Shown: positions 34,417 to 47,927 of the stretch, in pieces
How positions within the stretch are numbered: position 1 is the stretch's first letter
How the letters are laid out: each line of letters starts with the position of its first letter
From: Ectocarpus siliculosus
Taxonomy: Eukaryota; Sar; Phaeophyceae; Ectocarpales; Ectocarpaceae
Assembly (NCBI GenBank): GCA_000310025.1
Contig: FN649750.1
Span: forward strand, 2,244,337 to 2,308,336
Direction of reading: 5' to 3'
DNA: 64,000 nucleotides
Translations under genes and position numbers: made by a program
The notes under the pieces: generated by a model
The model's input: the letters and a program-made list of their open reading frames with translations, nothing else
Databases searched by the model: none
What the model was told of the DNA's origin: nothing

Positions 34417-36599
34417 CTCTCCCCAACACGTAGCCTAGAAACCGAAGAAATAATGAAGCAATTCGAAAGAAAACAAAATAAAAGCGGGTGTTATGACAGA
34501 CACCGGGGTGCGATCATTTTCATTTTTTTTCCTGCGATGGATTTAATCGCACCCCAGTCGACCATGGACCGATGACAGCGGTGCGGACATGCATGCATAA
34601 ACTTGAATCGTTTTGTTCTAGATTTTCGTCGCAACCCCGGTCGGTGCGATGACACGCAAGCAAGCAGCCAGCCCAGAATGGTAATCAGGGCAAGGTACGG
34701 TTCGGTATCAGTTTTCTTCCAACCCCTTTGTTCGTCGCAAGTCCCTCATTTGTTGGCTGGTGCGTCCCTCTGTCTTCCTCAATGAGCACGGTACCGGTAC
34801 TATTATTGTATGTGCAATGACCAGTACGACTTCCATTTCGTTTGGTTGCTTGGAGGTGCGGGATGCATGGTGTGTGCTTGGTTGGTTGAGCGAGTGCATT
34901 CGATGTACGGATGACCGTCAAACAACAACTTGAGTCATATCTACGCGCACACCTCGACGGCACCCTATACATCCTTCAAAAGAACGGCGCCCAACAGCCG
35001 TTCGCCGTATGCAGTTCCAAAAGTGGCCCGCGGAGTACCTGTACATTGTGGTACGCAAATTTACGTCCGTAGCAGACTTTTTCTACGGTTCTTAGACTAT
35101 AGCAGAAGTCCTACGACACGTCATCTTGACAACATTGCTTTGCTTGTTTTGGGCCCAAGATTGTTGACAATTTTTTGTGTGTTTTCGCCCTACTGTAAAA
35201 CATCCAATACGTTCTTTTAGCGGATGAAATACACACATGCTGAGATCATTGCCTTAGAGCATAAATCGAATGCTTCCATCGCGCTCATTAGCGAGATGAC
35301 GTTGCGGCACGTCCGTCAAGACGCAAGAAACTCGGACATTTCAAACATTCTTCCGAATTCCCTGTTTGATGTATCGTCCCTGTTTGACCTCCTGCTGCAA
35401 ACGTACAACTTCACACACTACCAGCACAAGTCACTACAAGGTGGAATAGGGATGGGATGCCGTCTCCTGTTGTGGGTTGCTTGCCATCGCCTGTGCTGCC
35501 ATTTTGAACATCAACAGCCAACCAATCAACCATTATAATTTCGCCGCATCATTGGTTCTCGCGAAACGGTTGTAGTTCCGCCGCAAACAGGCCGCTACTC
35601 GTCCATCGTGAAACGATTAAGGAATAGTAAAAACACACACAGAAAGACTACACGTACCCATTCGAGATATACCCACAGTCGAACGATACAATAGCAGTTG
35701 CAGCGCGTGACACGCCTGCTGTCGCCGTCGCCTCTCGTGCTCGAATTAGCTTGTCATCATATGGTACGGTGTACCTTTCGGCATGACTCCCTCACAAAGC
35801 ATAACAAAGAAGACGATTCTCCTAGAGTCAAATCAACAGAGCCATCATATGAGTTACGGCGTAGATGACGCGCGGGAGGAACGCAACTTATGTAAGACCC
35901 CTCGGCGAAACGCGACGGCTTCCCACGCTCATATACACCGACCTTGACCACAGGTTTACTCAAACCGATCTGACCATACGCCAAGATGGTAGGATGATCC
36001 CGGTGGCCGTCCCGCCTTTGTGGAGGGCGGCCGCCATAACCTTGTTGTTGTTGACATCGCCCCAGGTTACCGGTGCGTAAACGCAACAATAAATCATACC
36101 GCTACAGTTGTGGACACCGATGGGCGCGAAATCAACGATTGGTGCCATAGCACGCAAGTTTATGGTACCCTCGCATAGCGTTATAGCGTGTGCCCGGGAG
36201 GCAACATCAAGGTTATGGTTGAGTGGCCCTTATGGCCGCGTCCAATATTGACACAAGATAGTCGAAGCAAATAAGTTTTTCTCCCCAAACCCACCCGCAG
36301 CAGCACGATCTGTTGTTCCACATACCGTAGAGGTATTGGTAGGTAGGTGCAAGATGGACCGTTTGACAGAGTGCTAATAGTCATATGAAATGCATTGATG
36401 CATCAGGGCAGACAGATTCAGATACTGGGTAGAGAGATCGGAACGGTTGTAGTGTGAAGACAACGACAACAATAATCCACGAATTTCCCAGGGTGGATCA
36501 ATGCCTGCCATGGATATCGCCAAGGTAGTTATTAGCGTACAGAGGCGATGATGGCGACGATCGACGGAGTGACTGCGGCACGATCGGCGAACGAAGCCC

Positions 36600-36790
36600 C
36601 AGGTCGCCCGATCGACGGGCCGATCGGCCCAACCCAACTCTCCCCAACCCAACCCGACCCAACCCAACCCGACCCAACCCAACCCCACAGCGACGAATGA
36701 CGAAGAGTGGGTGGCGCGATCGACGGCAGCCACTCAACCCGAACCCAACCCCAACCCAACCCCAACATCGACCCCGAACCCGACCCAAGT
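36600..36790 (-). repeat. CCCAACC / CCCGACC minisatellite
   Basis: Irregular runs of CCCAACCCAA and CCCGACCCAA at 36628-36695 and 36735-36785. On the minus strand they read as GTTGGG/GTCGGG repeats. Confidence 0.75.
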
Positions 36791-37107
36791 CATTAGTGTA
36801 TGAGCGCAGGGTGAACGGTTGATGAGCGCAGCACGAAAATGTTGCAGTTTCGTTGGGTGCAGGCAGTACTGTGATCGGGATTCCTATACCAATCCTAAGG
36901 GTGTGTCTTAAACCCCCTCCCGAAACAGAACAGGGAACAGGGAACTCGGAATTTTGTCGGATTGGCCAATCACACAAAATAGGATTCCTAGAAGCAAGAA
37001 ATGCCACACATGTTCCTAACTTTTGGGTAAATGCACCGCACCGTAATTTATTCATGAACTTGTTTATAAAAGTACATCGCGAAGGTGTACCTATTCTGGT
37101 ACTGTGA

Positions 37108-37445
37108 TAAATCAACGCGACGACTATCGTCGGCATTGCCTGTCTGAAGCTGATGTGGTTTTTGGCGGGTGTGACTAGCTGCTGGCTTGAGTATACTGCG
37201 TTGACAGATCAAGACCCAACGGTGGATGGAAACAAAAAAAGAAACAACAGCTGCTCGGGGAACGACTGGTGCAATAGTCGACAGCGCAGTCTTGTCTGTG
37301 GAAGAGAACGGGTGTGGTGCTAGAGAAATTCGCCGGTCACCGTTCGTTGTAGTGGTCACACTATATACAGTCGCCCGGTCGCTGCGCAGTCGGGCAGTCA
37401 CACTACCTTGCGCCGGTGGCCACAGGTCACGTACCCAAATGATTT
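37108..37445 (+). repeat. Dispersed repeat family R1, copy 1
   Basis: Shares ATTGCCTGTCTGAAGCTGAT, TAGCTGCTGGCTTGA-like, GCGTTGACAGATCA, ACAACAGCTGCTCG, GTCACCGTTCGT and GTGGCCACAG in the same order with 54195-54445. The first block alone recurs at about 55443-55490. Confidence 0.75.
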
Positions 37446-37649
37446 GCTGTGCAATAAAGTGAATTACCCCAACCAGAAGAACAAATTTAGTACTGATGAT
37501 GACCCCGTTTGGCTTCTGATGGAAATTTGACATTTGATAACTCTCGTATCATGATTTATTTGCTCTATGTAGATCGCTTGGTATTTGTAGCTCATTCGGC
37601 CTAAATTTGTTTTCGGCATTGTTCGAGAAGCGAAAAAAACGATCAAGAT

Positions 37650-38770
37650 AGGAGGATAGACGGCGAACCGGTCAAGAGGAACGAAACAGTGCGCACGGTC
37701 GCACGCTTGCGTCCGGGGGAGCATACAATTTTTTAACTCGTAGACGCAATGTACGCGCTTTCGTCGTATAATGGCATAGCACTACAGTACGTCACGTTGG
37801 AAACTCACTCGCCCAAACAAACTTTCATTTTACAGCCACCACCTGAAAAAAATGGTTTGCCGTTGGTTGCTACCAGGCGAACACTTTGACATTAGATATT
37901 CCCGCCATTGTGGACTTGTTCAAGAAGACAAAGAGCAAAAATTCAACATGTGAATATTCATTGCTACTCTGTCGCGGACTGTTGTCTATCTGTGTGGAAG
38001 TGATGGATTGGTTATGTTTTCGAATAAAAATGCAGTTAGACAGGAAGACAGCAAACCAGTGAAAAGGAGACAAAATACATGGTCGCACTTGTTGTGTCCA
38101 TACTGCTGCGCGCGGACGGGGGTGAACTTCGGTGAGGGGGCATAGCTCGCGATGTGCCCTGTCCAGGCATACACAAGATATCGCGAAACGTGCGCCGTAC
38201 TGTTATTTTTTTATTTTTCTTAATATGACACAACGAAACCATCTCTATCAGAAAAGAGACTGAGACAGATTAGCAATGGATTCATAGCGTCAGAAAGTAC
38301 CTGTATGTCTACGATTTCTGTTTTTTCTCCCATCATTGGACTCTGTCGTCTGCCCCTTTGGCCCCCATCCTCCACTTCTACTAGCTAGACGACCCAACCG
38401 GGGTCAAGCCGTAGTGTAGTCTATTGATTTATGCCACACAAACCGACCATGAGATTCGAATCTTCCTGAAATGAGCGATGAGGACATGAGGACAGGACGA
38501 GGGTCAACCAGGGACGACGAGAGAGAAACAGCGCGCATGGTCGCACATGGCCGCACACTTTTGATGTACACTACTGCAATCGGAAGTCGTCCAAACTTGG
38601 CGATTGGCACTGATTTGGGATGCCCTACGGAGACGTCCTCGAGATCCCGCGAGCCGTGCACGATAGGTCGAGATCGGCTTTTGAGATACGGTCGGGCAAG
38701 GGTGGGGGGGTTTGAGTTAGAGGGTATGCTTGTCTGCGACAAAACGAAGAGACACTGAAGCTTACAGCTC
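37650..38770. repeat. Dispersed repeat family R2, cluster 1
   Basis: At least three diverged copies (about 37650-37720, 38030-38200, 38440-38770) share GACAGGAAGACGGCGAAC-like, GAGAGAAACAGCGCGCAYGG, YGGTCGCACATGGCCGCACA, CGGAAGTCG and ATATCGCGAAACGTGCGCCG blocks. Further copies lie at 55690-56520. Confidence 0.7.
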
Positions 38771-40079
38771 CAGCACAAGTCAATCGACGGATACCCTGCG
38801 AATCGGGTCCTTGTGGAACGTAAATAACGGGCCCTTCGGTGGCAATTGAGGACCTCGTGGAATGTGTGTGATCACTCTCGGGCATGTGGCTGCCACAGGT
38901 GCTGCGTGCTACCGGTTTAGACTAAGCGATATTGGCATTGCCGCCATAATTTGGTGTCTCGTATGAAATAATTTGGCTGCGGATGCTCGTCGTGTAGCCG
39001 TGGTATGAGTGAACATAACGTATCAAAGAACGGCAACCTGACGTGGGCCACACCCCCAGCAGTATGCCTTCCAGGGCACGCTCGAGGGTGCGGATTGCAT
39101 GACGAGCACCGCCTGTTCTAGCTGAAAAACCATGCCTGAGTGCTGTTGCATGAGGTACATGGCACATCGAACAAGGATTTCCGGGTCCTCTGTTCCCTGT
39201 TCCCTGTTTGGACTAGAGGGTGTAAACACGCGCTCACCCTCCACTTGTGCGTACGAAGAGGATAAAATATGAAAAACCTCAACAGCACCTTCTTTTTCTT
39301 CTTTTCGTCTCTCTCTCTAACACCCACCTGACTATCTTTTGGAATGCCCTGGGTCAGCCGCACGCGATCCGTCGAGAGGAGGAGGCGCAGGAGCTGTGTA
39401 GCCGTCGAAGTCCTACTGCGGTCCTCTTTTCGCACAACCACCGGAGGATCCGAAACACTTGCTACTCCAAGTACGAAGAAGGCGGGAGATGGTAGTGGCA
39501 TACCTCCAGCACGATGACTGCGTGTAGTCCTCCTCCCTTTCAGATCTCCGATGGACCTTGCTGGATCTTTCAATGGTAGATTCAGAACCTTGAGTGGGGT
39601 CCCGGTATTGTTAGACTACCAAGGTTCTACTGGCTGCTGTAGATGGATGGATCTCTTACAAAATAGATTGCCGTGTGCCCACGGTTGCTTCCCCAATTGA
39701 TTTTTTTGTCCCGGGGAAAAAGCGCGCACGCACGGACGCACGCGTGGCGCGGAGTGAGTGTAAAAAACACCCCAGCAATAATACATACATGTATCCGAAC
39801 CAAATAATTACATACATAGATAGATATAATATATAGGTGGTGCTAAAAAGAAAAACAACAAAAAATATCCTACTACTGTACTGTATGTAGTACTACAGTA
39901 CTGTAGTCGAAATGCGAAAAAGCTCTTTTCTATGATGGCCGCGGCCGTCGGGTGGTTTTGTCGTCCTTACTCCTTTCTTTCGGCGCCGAAGAATTTGCGG
40001 GTTCTTTCTTTCCTTGTCGTTCCTGCCACAAATTGTCCTGACTTTCTTCTTTAGGGGGCATTGCAAGGGAAAGAGATAC

Positions 40080-40960
40080 GGTCGACGCGGCACACCATAT
40101 AATATGTCGTGATATGGATGTGCTGGGCGGTGACATGTCAGTGTGTGAGCACACATCAGTGTGGGAGCACACAGCACACACAGCTGTATGTACATTAGTG
40201 TGCAATGTTGTTTGTTGTCTGGTGGCGGAGGCGCTGGGGTCGCTGCCATCATCGCGACAATCTTTCATCCAGACCCACGCCTGCAAACAGCAGCAGTACT
40301 GCTGTGTTGCAGCGAGATTGCACGCTACATGGTGGGAGACAGCAGTCAGTGTAGGACGCACGACATCTTGTGGGAGCACATAATAACAGCAATGGACACA
40401 CGCAGCAGTAGTGGTGAATGTTGTGTCTGGGGCCGGTGCTGCTGTAGTTTTGTCCGAAAAGATTGTTGTGGATGTTGGCGCAGACCAAAAAAACGGTGAT
40501 GATGAGTTTAGAACGCGTGACACACATGAAGGCCGTTGTTGGTGTTGTTTCGCTCCTTGCTGACACCAGCGTGTCGACACCCCAGTGTGTGGCAGCACAC
40601 AGCAGTCAGTGTGTGAGCACACAGCAGTGTGGGAGCACACAACACACACAGCTGTACATTAGTGTGCAATGTTGTTTGTTGTCTGGTGGCGGAGGCGCTG
40701 GGGTCGCTGCCATCATCGCGACAACAACAAGCTTTCATCCAGACCCACGCCTGCACAGCAAGTAAGTACTGCTGCTGTGTTGCACCGAGATTGCACGCTA
40801 CAGGTGGGAGACAGCAGTCAGTGTAGGACGCACGACATCTTGTGGGAGCACATAACAGTGGACACAACAGTGGACACACGCAGCAGTGGTGGTGAATGTT
40901 GTGTCTGGGGCCGGTACTGCTGCTGTAGTTTTGTCCGAATAGAGGAAAAACGCGAGAAAT
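40080..40960 (+). repeat. ~470-bp minisatellite, locus 1
   Basis: The landmark CGACATCTTGTGGGAGCACA recurs at 40361 and 40833. Each unit is rich in GAGCACACAGCAGTGTGG-type words and includes GTGTCTGGGGCCGGT. The same unit occupies 51890-52600. Confidence 0.85.
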
Positions 40961-41113
40961 GACGCGATTTTTGCTTTAAGCCGCGTTCAATTTTTAAAAA
41001 TTCCAAAAACCGAAAAACCAAAACGCCAAAATACAGCCACCATGGGGGGGTGGTCATTTTTGAATGCTCGTTTCGCGCCCCGGGTGTGCGGGGCGCACTC
41101 CACTTTGAGCATC

Positions 41114-44100
41114 ATGGCACCCACAACAAGAGGAGCGCATAAAGCAGGGGGGGAGACCGCGGCACCCTCAGGCCGTTCAGGTCGCCCTGTGGTCGGCACC
41201 AGGGCTACCCGCAGCAGCGGCCGCGGTCCGCAACAAGCAGCGAAAAAAAATTCAAAAACAGCACCCTCGCAACGCACGCGAGGCGCGGCCTCTCCCTCCC
41301 GCCGCGTAACACGCGGAGCTCAACGAAGGAGGATGCTGCCGCTGATGGTGCCACATACCCTGCCTCTGCCACGGCTAATGCTGCAGAGGCGTTGGCAGAC
41401 CTAGCGCAAGCTGAGGCGCCTCCCGCTGCTCGTGCGGAGTCTGGAGGACTCACAGCGCAGCCTGTCTCTTCGCCGGCGAGGGCGAGTTCTAGGGGGAAGA
41501 CGCGACGTGACTATAGGTCGATGCACGAAGGCACGCCGCCAACACCTAGTCACACGGCGTCAGGGCGTCAACCTTCAGCGAAGGAGAGGCGTGAAGAGCT
41601 TCAGCGGCGAGCGATGGATATGCCAGAGAGCGACGACAACAACAGCAGCAGCAGCAGCGGGTGCGGCGGCGGCGGGTGCGGCGACGGCGACGACGATGAC
41701 GACGTTGGCCGCGGCGCCGAGGAGGAGGAGGAGGAGGTGGTGGTGGAGGAGGAGGAGGAGGAAGAAGAAGAAGAAGAAGACGAGGAGGACGAGGACGAGG
41801 ACGAGGACGAGAGCCGTGCTGTGTCGGACGGGTTCGACAAACAGAACACGGTGAGAGCGGGAGAACATTGGAACATGACGGAATTATTCTGGAGAGGTGC
41901 CGTTATTTTTTTGCGATCTTGCTGCAGGTTATGTACATGCACTTCTGTTCTACCCTGCCGCTATTGTAGGTGGTTGGAATTGCGAGGGATAGGCTTGTAA
42001 TTGTATCTATGTGGCTCCGATCCCATACATAGGGGTCCAACGAAAAAAATTAAATTATTTCGCGCGAAGCGCGAAAAGAAGGGTCGGAGAGAGACATCAC
42101 AGCAAGCGTAGATAGATATGGATGGAGCCTACGCCACCACGTAGTAGGTCACCAGTGCGCACGCTCACACCTCACCCGATACCACCAGTCAGCCAGGGGA
42201 TGAATGGGAGAGCTGTTTAGCTCTCATCATCATCAGCTCAGCGGCAGCAGTGCTGCTGCTGCTGCTGTGCATGGGTGCGCACTTGCTTTCTTCGCTTTCG
42301 CTACTAGCAGAGGGCAACAGGCTCGAAAAATTGGGCCCGACCCCTCCCACGACGTGCGTATTTGGCCGCCCATGGCTTACAGCGCTGTGTACGTCTCACT
42401 TGTTTCTGTTTCTGGGGTGCATCTGTTGTGGAAGCAAAGATCGGCCGGCAGACGAGAGACAGCAGACAAAGATCTCACTTGTGTGCACTCGCATGTTCCC
42501 TCGCTTACGCTGCTAGCAGTAGGCCTCGGGGTCTAAAAATAGCTTCCGACGCCAGCCATGATGTGTGCCTTTGGCCGGCCTTGGCCTACAGCAGTGTCTA
42601 GGCCTCGTTTTCTCTGTTGTGGGGATACGTCTGTGCGGGAAGCTCCAAATATCGGTAGGTTGAGGGTGATGCAGACGGACCGCGGGTTGACTTGCGTCGT
42701 CACTCGCTTGTGCTGCCGACAGCAGGCAACGGGCCGCAAGAGTCCCACCCAACGCCTCCCATGATGTATGCCTTTGGCTGCCCTTGGCCTACAGCAGTCC
42801 GTATACTGCTGTGCTGGTTGTATCGTACGTTGTCTACGTGATGTGTATGGTGCTGCTGTGCGAGAGGATTTCAGTGATTCTGCCGAGAGCGTCGTGCCCA
42901 TCGCCCAATCATCTGTCTCTGTCTTACAAAATGTCTTACAAACTCGACGGGTGATTGGTGGGAGTCAGGCATCTACCCGGCTCTACCCCTCTAAACATAG
43001 ATAATTGTTGGAAGTTCTTCCGTGTCTTACAAAAAAATTGCCCGATTTATGGGTGCTCTGCCATCTATGTTGGTCAGCGTTCATGTGGCGTGTGATTGAG
43101 GCGTTTTTATCCAAATTTAAGTCTACACACACACCCGCTGTGTTCCACTGTTGCATCTCTCTCCTGCCGCTTGAATATATGGGGTTTAACGGCTTTCTGG
43201 CCGCACCAGTATAGAATGCTCGCTCGCGACGACACAAATCTCGAGTCGCGAGTTTTTACGTAGGGGTAGGCTTAGCATGCTGCATGTAGAGCTTTCTCAG
43301 TTAGACTGTCGGGGTTGCGGTCGACGTACGTAGAGACTTAAGTGGGTTGAACTCGGGGACACCTCCACATCGCCGGTGGTGCTGCCGGGCACGTGCTGGT
43401 TATCCCGTCGTGCTATGTACTGTCTGCCTTGCCTGGTATTCGTTGGTTGCGAGTTTTTGTAGCCTACAGTCGGGCCTATAAAAGCAACACTGGATTTGAA
43501 CAAATGTGTTTCTTGTGCCCATTGCTGCGCGGCGCAAATATACGAAGGGTTAGAGGTCTCACCCCCGCCTATGCCCCCCCCCTCTCGCGTGCCCACATAG
43601 TAGTCTTCGGATCCACGCTCCCGATCCATCGGCTTGATGGTTTTACCGTTGGTTGATAATTTACTCTGGCAACCTTGTCTCCGGGGTTAGGTTTGGGGAA
43701 GGGTCGACCAGGAGTTCGATGTTGTATTTTACTATTTGCGTCCCGCGTACTGAAATGATTAAACCCTGTTTCTTACCCCGCCGACGTCCCTCCGCGCCGC
43801 GCAGAGCAAAATGCTGTACGACTTCCGCGAGAAGAAAAATATCTTCGAGACCATCATCAAACTGGGTGGAGGGAAGTTCATGATGGTGGGTGCATATAAT
43901 TGGTAAGGGTTAGTCTAGTGCTAGGGTTGGCCTGTTGCCAACGCTTCATGCTGGCAAACAGGAAGCAGGTCGACTTGGGCAATGCTTTAGCTGATGTAGC
44001 ACAAACGCTGGCTTCCCGATGTCAGGCGAGATCGCGAAGTATTAAGTTTTCAGGGCGTTTGGTAGTACAGGTTCACCCTGGAGCACCCACGTACGACAGC

Positions 44101-45553
44101 ATAAGTTTAGCTATGCATCGATGCATGGGCGTAGTCTCGGTCCTCCTTTCCAGAATAGTAGGCCAGCAGAAGACCCTCCGGGAAAACCGGTAGATTCGTT
44201 TATAGTAACTCTAAGAGTCTCGAGCTGACTAGGGCACCCTCCCCCGTCCTCTCTCTACCGCCCTACCGTCAAACCGAGCAGAACAAGAGGTTTTCCTTCA
44301 ACAACCAATACGGCGTGGTTGTGTGGTACAACGAGATCGCCAAGCACGTCGTGACCAGGCTTGAGAAGGATAGCTCATACATGAGCTCTAGGAACGGGTC
44401 GCAGGTCCGCAGGCGTTTCGGCAAACGGCGGATGAAGACACTGATGAAGTGGTGGAAAGGGCAGGTCGACGCCGACAAGAAAGCACGGCGGGAGGAGATC
44501 AAAAGCACTGGCGCGAGCGGGGGGAAGGAGGCCAAGAGACCGAGGTTCCTCACCTCGCTCCGGATGGATGCGTTGAACGCCAACCCGGCCGTCAACACGA
44601 AGCAAGTCCTGAACGAGGGCTTTGACTTAGGCGGCGCTTTCGAGGGCGGCGGAACGAAGAGGACGAGGATCGCCAGCAGCGGCGGCGGCAAGGCCCTGAA
44701 CCTTGACGGCGAGGGCGGGGGGGAGAGGAAGAAGAAGAAGAGCAAGAGCCGTGACGGCGGCGGTGGCGGAGGAAGCAGCGGGGTCGGTGCGCCCGTGGAC
44801 CTCACGGGCGACGCAAGCGCCGGGGGTGGCAAGAACAGGAAGAAGGGCGAGAAGAAGAAGCAGAAGGTGACCGGGAGCGGTGACGGCGGTAGCGGCGGCG
44901 GTAGCCGCCTCGTCGGTGCGCCGGTGGACCTTACAGGCGAGGCGAGCGCGGGGGGTGGCAAGAAGAAGGAGAGGGGTGGTGGGAAGGGCACGGGGAAGGG
45001 CAGAGGAAAAGCGAGGGCGGACGCCAATGTCGACGGTGGTGGTGACGAGGGTTGCTCCTCCGAAGAGGAAGAGCAGGTCACCGACGTTTCCCTGTCACCG
45101 GCGGGTGAAGGGCAGAGCGGGGGGGGGCAGAGCGGGGGGGACGAGTCTTCCGACTCCGAGTCCGACTCCGACGCTTCCTCGCGCGACGGAGGCGGCCGGA
45201 GTAAATCGAGGAGGAAGTCGAAAAAGTTCTCCCCCCAAGACACTCTGCACGTCTTGGGTAAGATGAACCAGAAGGCGGCCAAGCAGCGCGAACATAATTT
45301 CTCGCGGTTCGCGGGTGTAGTCGAGAAGGTCTTGTGCGGGGGCGGAGGCCAGGGTGGGGGCGGGGGAGCGAGCTCGGGCGTCGCGGACCGTGCCGCAGAG
45401 CTGGAGATTGAGAAACGGAAGCTTGCGCTGGACGAGAAGAAGGAGGCAGAAAAGCAGTGGCAGCAAGCGGTAGCGTCGGAGAAGGCTGGTACAGAAGGTG
45501 TCACCAAAGCAATGGTGGCGGCGGCCGCACAGAGGTACTTCAGCCTAACTTAG
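41114..45553 (+). CDS. Basic/acidic nuclear-type protein, possibly Myb/SANT-like, transposon-associated
   Basis: Exons are 41114-41850, 43805-43885 and 44282-45553, all phase 0 with GT-AG borders, about 696 residues. The first exon is Ala/Arg-rich (MAPTTRGAHKAGG), then an acidic run of Glu/Asp. A one-base deficit near 41318-41335 puts its two halves in different frames. Exons 2-3 encode a compact helical region with aromatic residues (SKMLYDFREKKNIFETII, VVVWYNEIAKHV, MKTLMKWWKGQV), which could be a Myb/SANT- or MADF-like DNA-binding fold; this is inference. A Lys/Gly-rich linker has two copies of GAPVDLTGxASAGGGK, whose VDLT core resembles SUMO-interaction motifs. The C-terminus is a coiled coil (LEIEKRKLALDEKKEAE). 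It converges with the Harbinger transposase at 47928-50223; such elements often encode a second Myb-like protein. Confidence 0.55.
42250..42860 (+). repeat. ~205-bp tandem repeat in intron
   Basis: Three diverged copies are marked by GGCC-GCCCATGGC/TTGGC-TTACAGC landmarks at 42364, 42574 and 42775. Each has a preceding GCTGNNAGCAG(G/T)NNNCGGG block. Confidence 0.7.
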
Positions 45554-47927
45554 GAAGCTAATGGGGGGGGGGGGCGTGTTTGGTCCCAGGGGGGTTTAGG
45601 TTTACTTTAGCTTCCCAACGCCTCCCCCCTCCTTGCCGCGTGCTTGGACTAGAAGTGTGGTTGGGGCCGTGTCTGCAGGGTAGGGTCGCGCATCGGCGCC
45701 AATACCAGGCGTGAAATCAGCGGTTCCGCGAAAATACCTTGTCGCCGAACACTGATCCCTCGCCCAAGCCCGCGTAGCCGCGACGTCTTTGGTTTTCTCG
45801 ATTGTTTTTCGTCTTTTCCGCTTGCTTTCTGCTAATTTCCTTGTGTTGGGTGGGGACGACTTGATTGTGTCTTGTGTTATCCGCTTGCTTTCTGTTAACT
45901 TCCTTGTTTCGCATGGGGACTTATTGTCTTTGGTTTGCTCGATTGTTTTTCGTCTTTTCCGCTTGCTTTCGGCTAATTTCCTTGTTTTGGGTGGGGACGA
46001 CTTGATTGTGTCTTGTATTATCCACTTGCTTTCGGCTAATTTCCTTGTTTTGGGTGGGGACGACTTGATTGTGTCTTGTGTTATCCGCTTGCTTTCTGTT
46101 AACTTCCTTGTTTCGCATGGGGACTTATTGTCTTTGGTTTGCTCAATTGTTTTTTTGTGTTATCCGCTCGCTTTCGGCTAATTTCCTTGTTTTGGGTGGG
46201 GACGACTTGATTGTGTCTTGTGTTATCCGCTTGCTTTCGGCTAATTTCCTTGTTTTGGGTGGGGACGACTTGATTGTGTCTTGTATTATCCGCTTGCTTC
46301 CGGCTATCTTTCATGTTTGTGGTGGGACTGACTATTTTTCGGGGGAACGTAGCGTGCCATGTCGCCCACGGGGAAGGCCGAGCGACGGACGGAGTAGGGA
46401 TGTCTAAGGTCTTTGTTCATCTATGGTCGCAAATTTCTCATACGATCGGGGTTAGTTTATTTCTTTTGGTTTTCTGGGACGTTGGGCGGTCGCAGCGTGT
46501 CATTCTACTATGGGTGACCAGGCGAAGCTCAGGATGGAGATGCCTGTCGTTGGTCGGCTAGCGTGGTGGTTGGGGTTGGTTTGTTTGTGTTGGCGCTCGG
46601 TGCATAAGCAGCCTGGACTTGGCGGGGGGGTAGCCGGCTTCCTTGTAGCACTACTGTATTTTCCTGTTTCGCGCCGACGTCGTCCTAATGTCTATTCTTG
46701 TTTCGTCGTTACTTTGTCCACTGCTCACGGAGTGGGGGCGATTAGACGATGATGACCGCTGTAAGGGCAACGATTGTGATGTCCCTATGGCTTTTTCGTG
46801 TGCTGGGTTAGGGGACATAGTTCCATCTTTGCTGCTCAAGATGTTATATTTTGCATCGAAGGAAAGGACTTGGTATGTGCTGCTTGGTCATGGTTGGAGC
46901 CTTTGTGCGTTCCGAATGCTGATGAAGTGCTGACCAGTAGGTTGAAATGATGGTTTCATTTGAGGAATTTGGCGCTGATTGAAAGACACGTCAGCTGAAA
47001 TGTCCGTCGCTCTGCAAGACGCAATTCTGATGTGATGTTGTATTTTGTGGATAGTCTTCCAAGGATGTCTCTGTTGTTTTGGCGGGTTGAGTTTTCTTAA
47101 CGGGGGTAGGTAGGCTCTCGGCGTATGTAGGAGGTTTATGTTTGGTCAGGGTTCTGAAGTCAGGAAGGGGGAAAGATGGCTGTTTGACTGGGTGCTTGGT
47201 GTATTATTATTTGAAGCTGCCTGTTCCTGGAACGGTACATGCATGTGATACACATGGACGGCATTGTCCATAAACAAGCACGGTGACTGTTGGTACTTGG
47301 AATAGGAATATTAGTCTGGGACGGATGGCATGGGTTACGCAATTGGGGTAGTGGATTGATCGCTTTATGTTGCGGGGACCCTTGCGCCCCCGCACGCACC
47401 ACAACCTGATAACATGAGAGCAAAACAACTTAGTGGCGCATTCGGCGAGTGTCCACAGCGAGCTGCCAACGCCCTCGCGCCGGCACACAAAGACGACGAC
47501 ATTACAGTTACGAGGTGGTATGACAAGTGTACTAGGCTACCGTACTTAAGATGTTTCCGCGAGCTTCTTCGGGACACCCTCCCGCGAGCTGCGTCACGGA
47601 GAGTACACAAAGAGGCCACAGCGGGCAAAGACACTTCGACTTGAGGGCTAGTATTGCCTATCATGACCTCTTACAGCAGAAGATACACACACTGGGCAGG
47701 CCACCGGAACAGGCCACCCCCGTGTCACACACACACACACAGACATGTGCGCGCGCCAAGCCCCCCGCCCTCTGCCCGAACTCGTCAAGAAAGCCTCTGC
47801 ACAACGACACAACGGGGAGTGTCCAAAACGAGCGACTTCACGGATATTTACGGCTTTAGGGTTACTACGCCTCCAACGTACAACTCATGGCCACGAAACA
47901 CGATAGGGCAGGGCAAGGGCAAGACCC
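45554..47927. other. No confident gene; minisatellite and spacer
   Basis: Contains the 63-67-bp tandem array listed separately. An open stretch at 47414-47644 (+) has a fairly protein-like composition (ITVTRWYDKCTRLPYLRCF), but no recognisable family or splice partner. Confidence 0.4.
45795..46320 (+). repeat. 63-67-bp tandem repeat, about eight copies, two variants
   Basis: One variant has GCTAATTTCCTTGTTTTGGG followed by TGGGGACGACTTGATTGTG. The other has AACTTCCTTGTTTCGCATGG followed by GGACTTATTGTCTTTGG. They alternate in blocks and share CCGCTTGCTTTC. Confidence 0.9.

Larger units (their letters stand above)
34417..41113. other. No confident gene; dispersed and tandem repeats
   Basis: Only low-information open frames. 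The stretch holds a short hairpin (GGGGTGCGAT/ATCGCACCCC near 34506-34556), CCAACCC-type repeats, two dispersed families shared with 54-56.5 kb and a ~470-bp minisatellite. An open stretch at 39345-39570 (-) next to a good donor could be an exon, but has no partner. Confidence 0.4.

Noticed and set aside
36498-37136. A 212-codon open frame on the minus strand
   Set aside because: A large part is encoded by the CCAACCC repeat (GLGRVGLGRV type), the rest has no protein-like pattern or family resemblance.
44269-45507. A 412-codon minus-strand frame (Pro/Leu/Ser-rich)
   Set aside because: It is the antisense shadow of the GC-rich third exon of the plus-strand gene, which has splice support and better composition.
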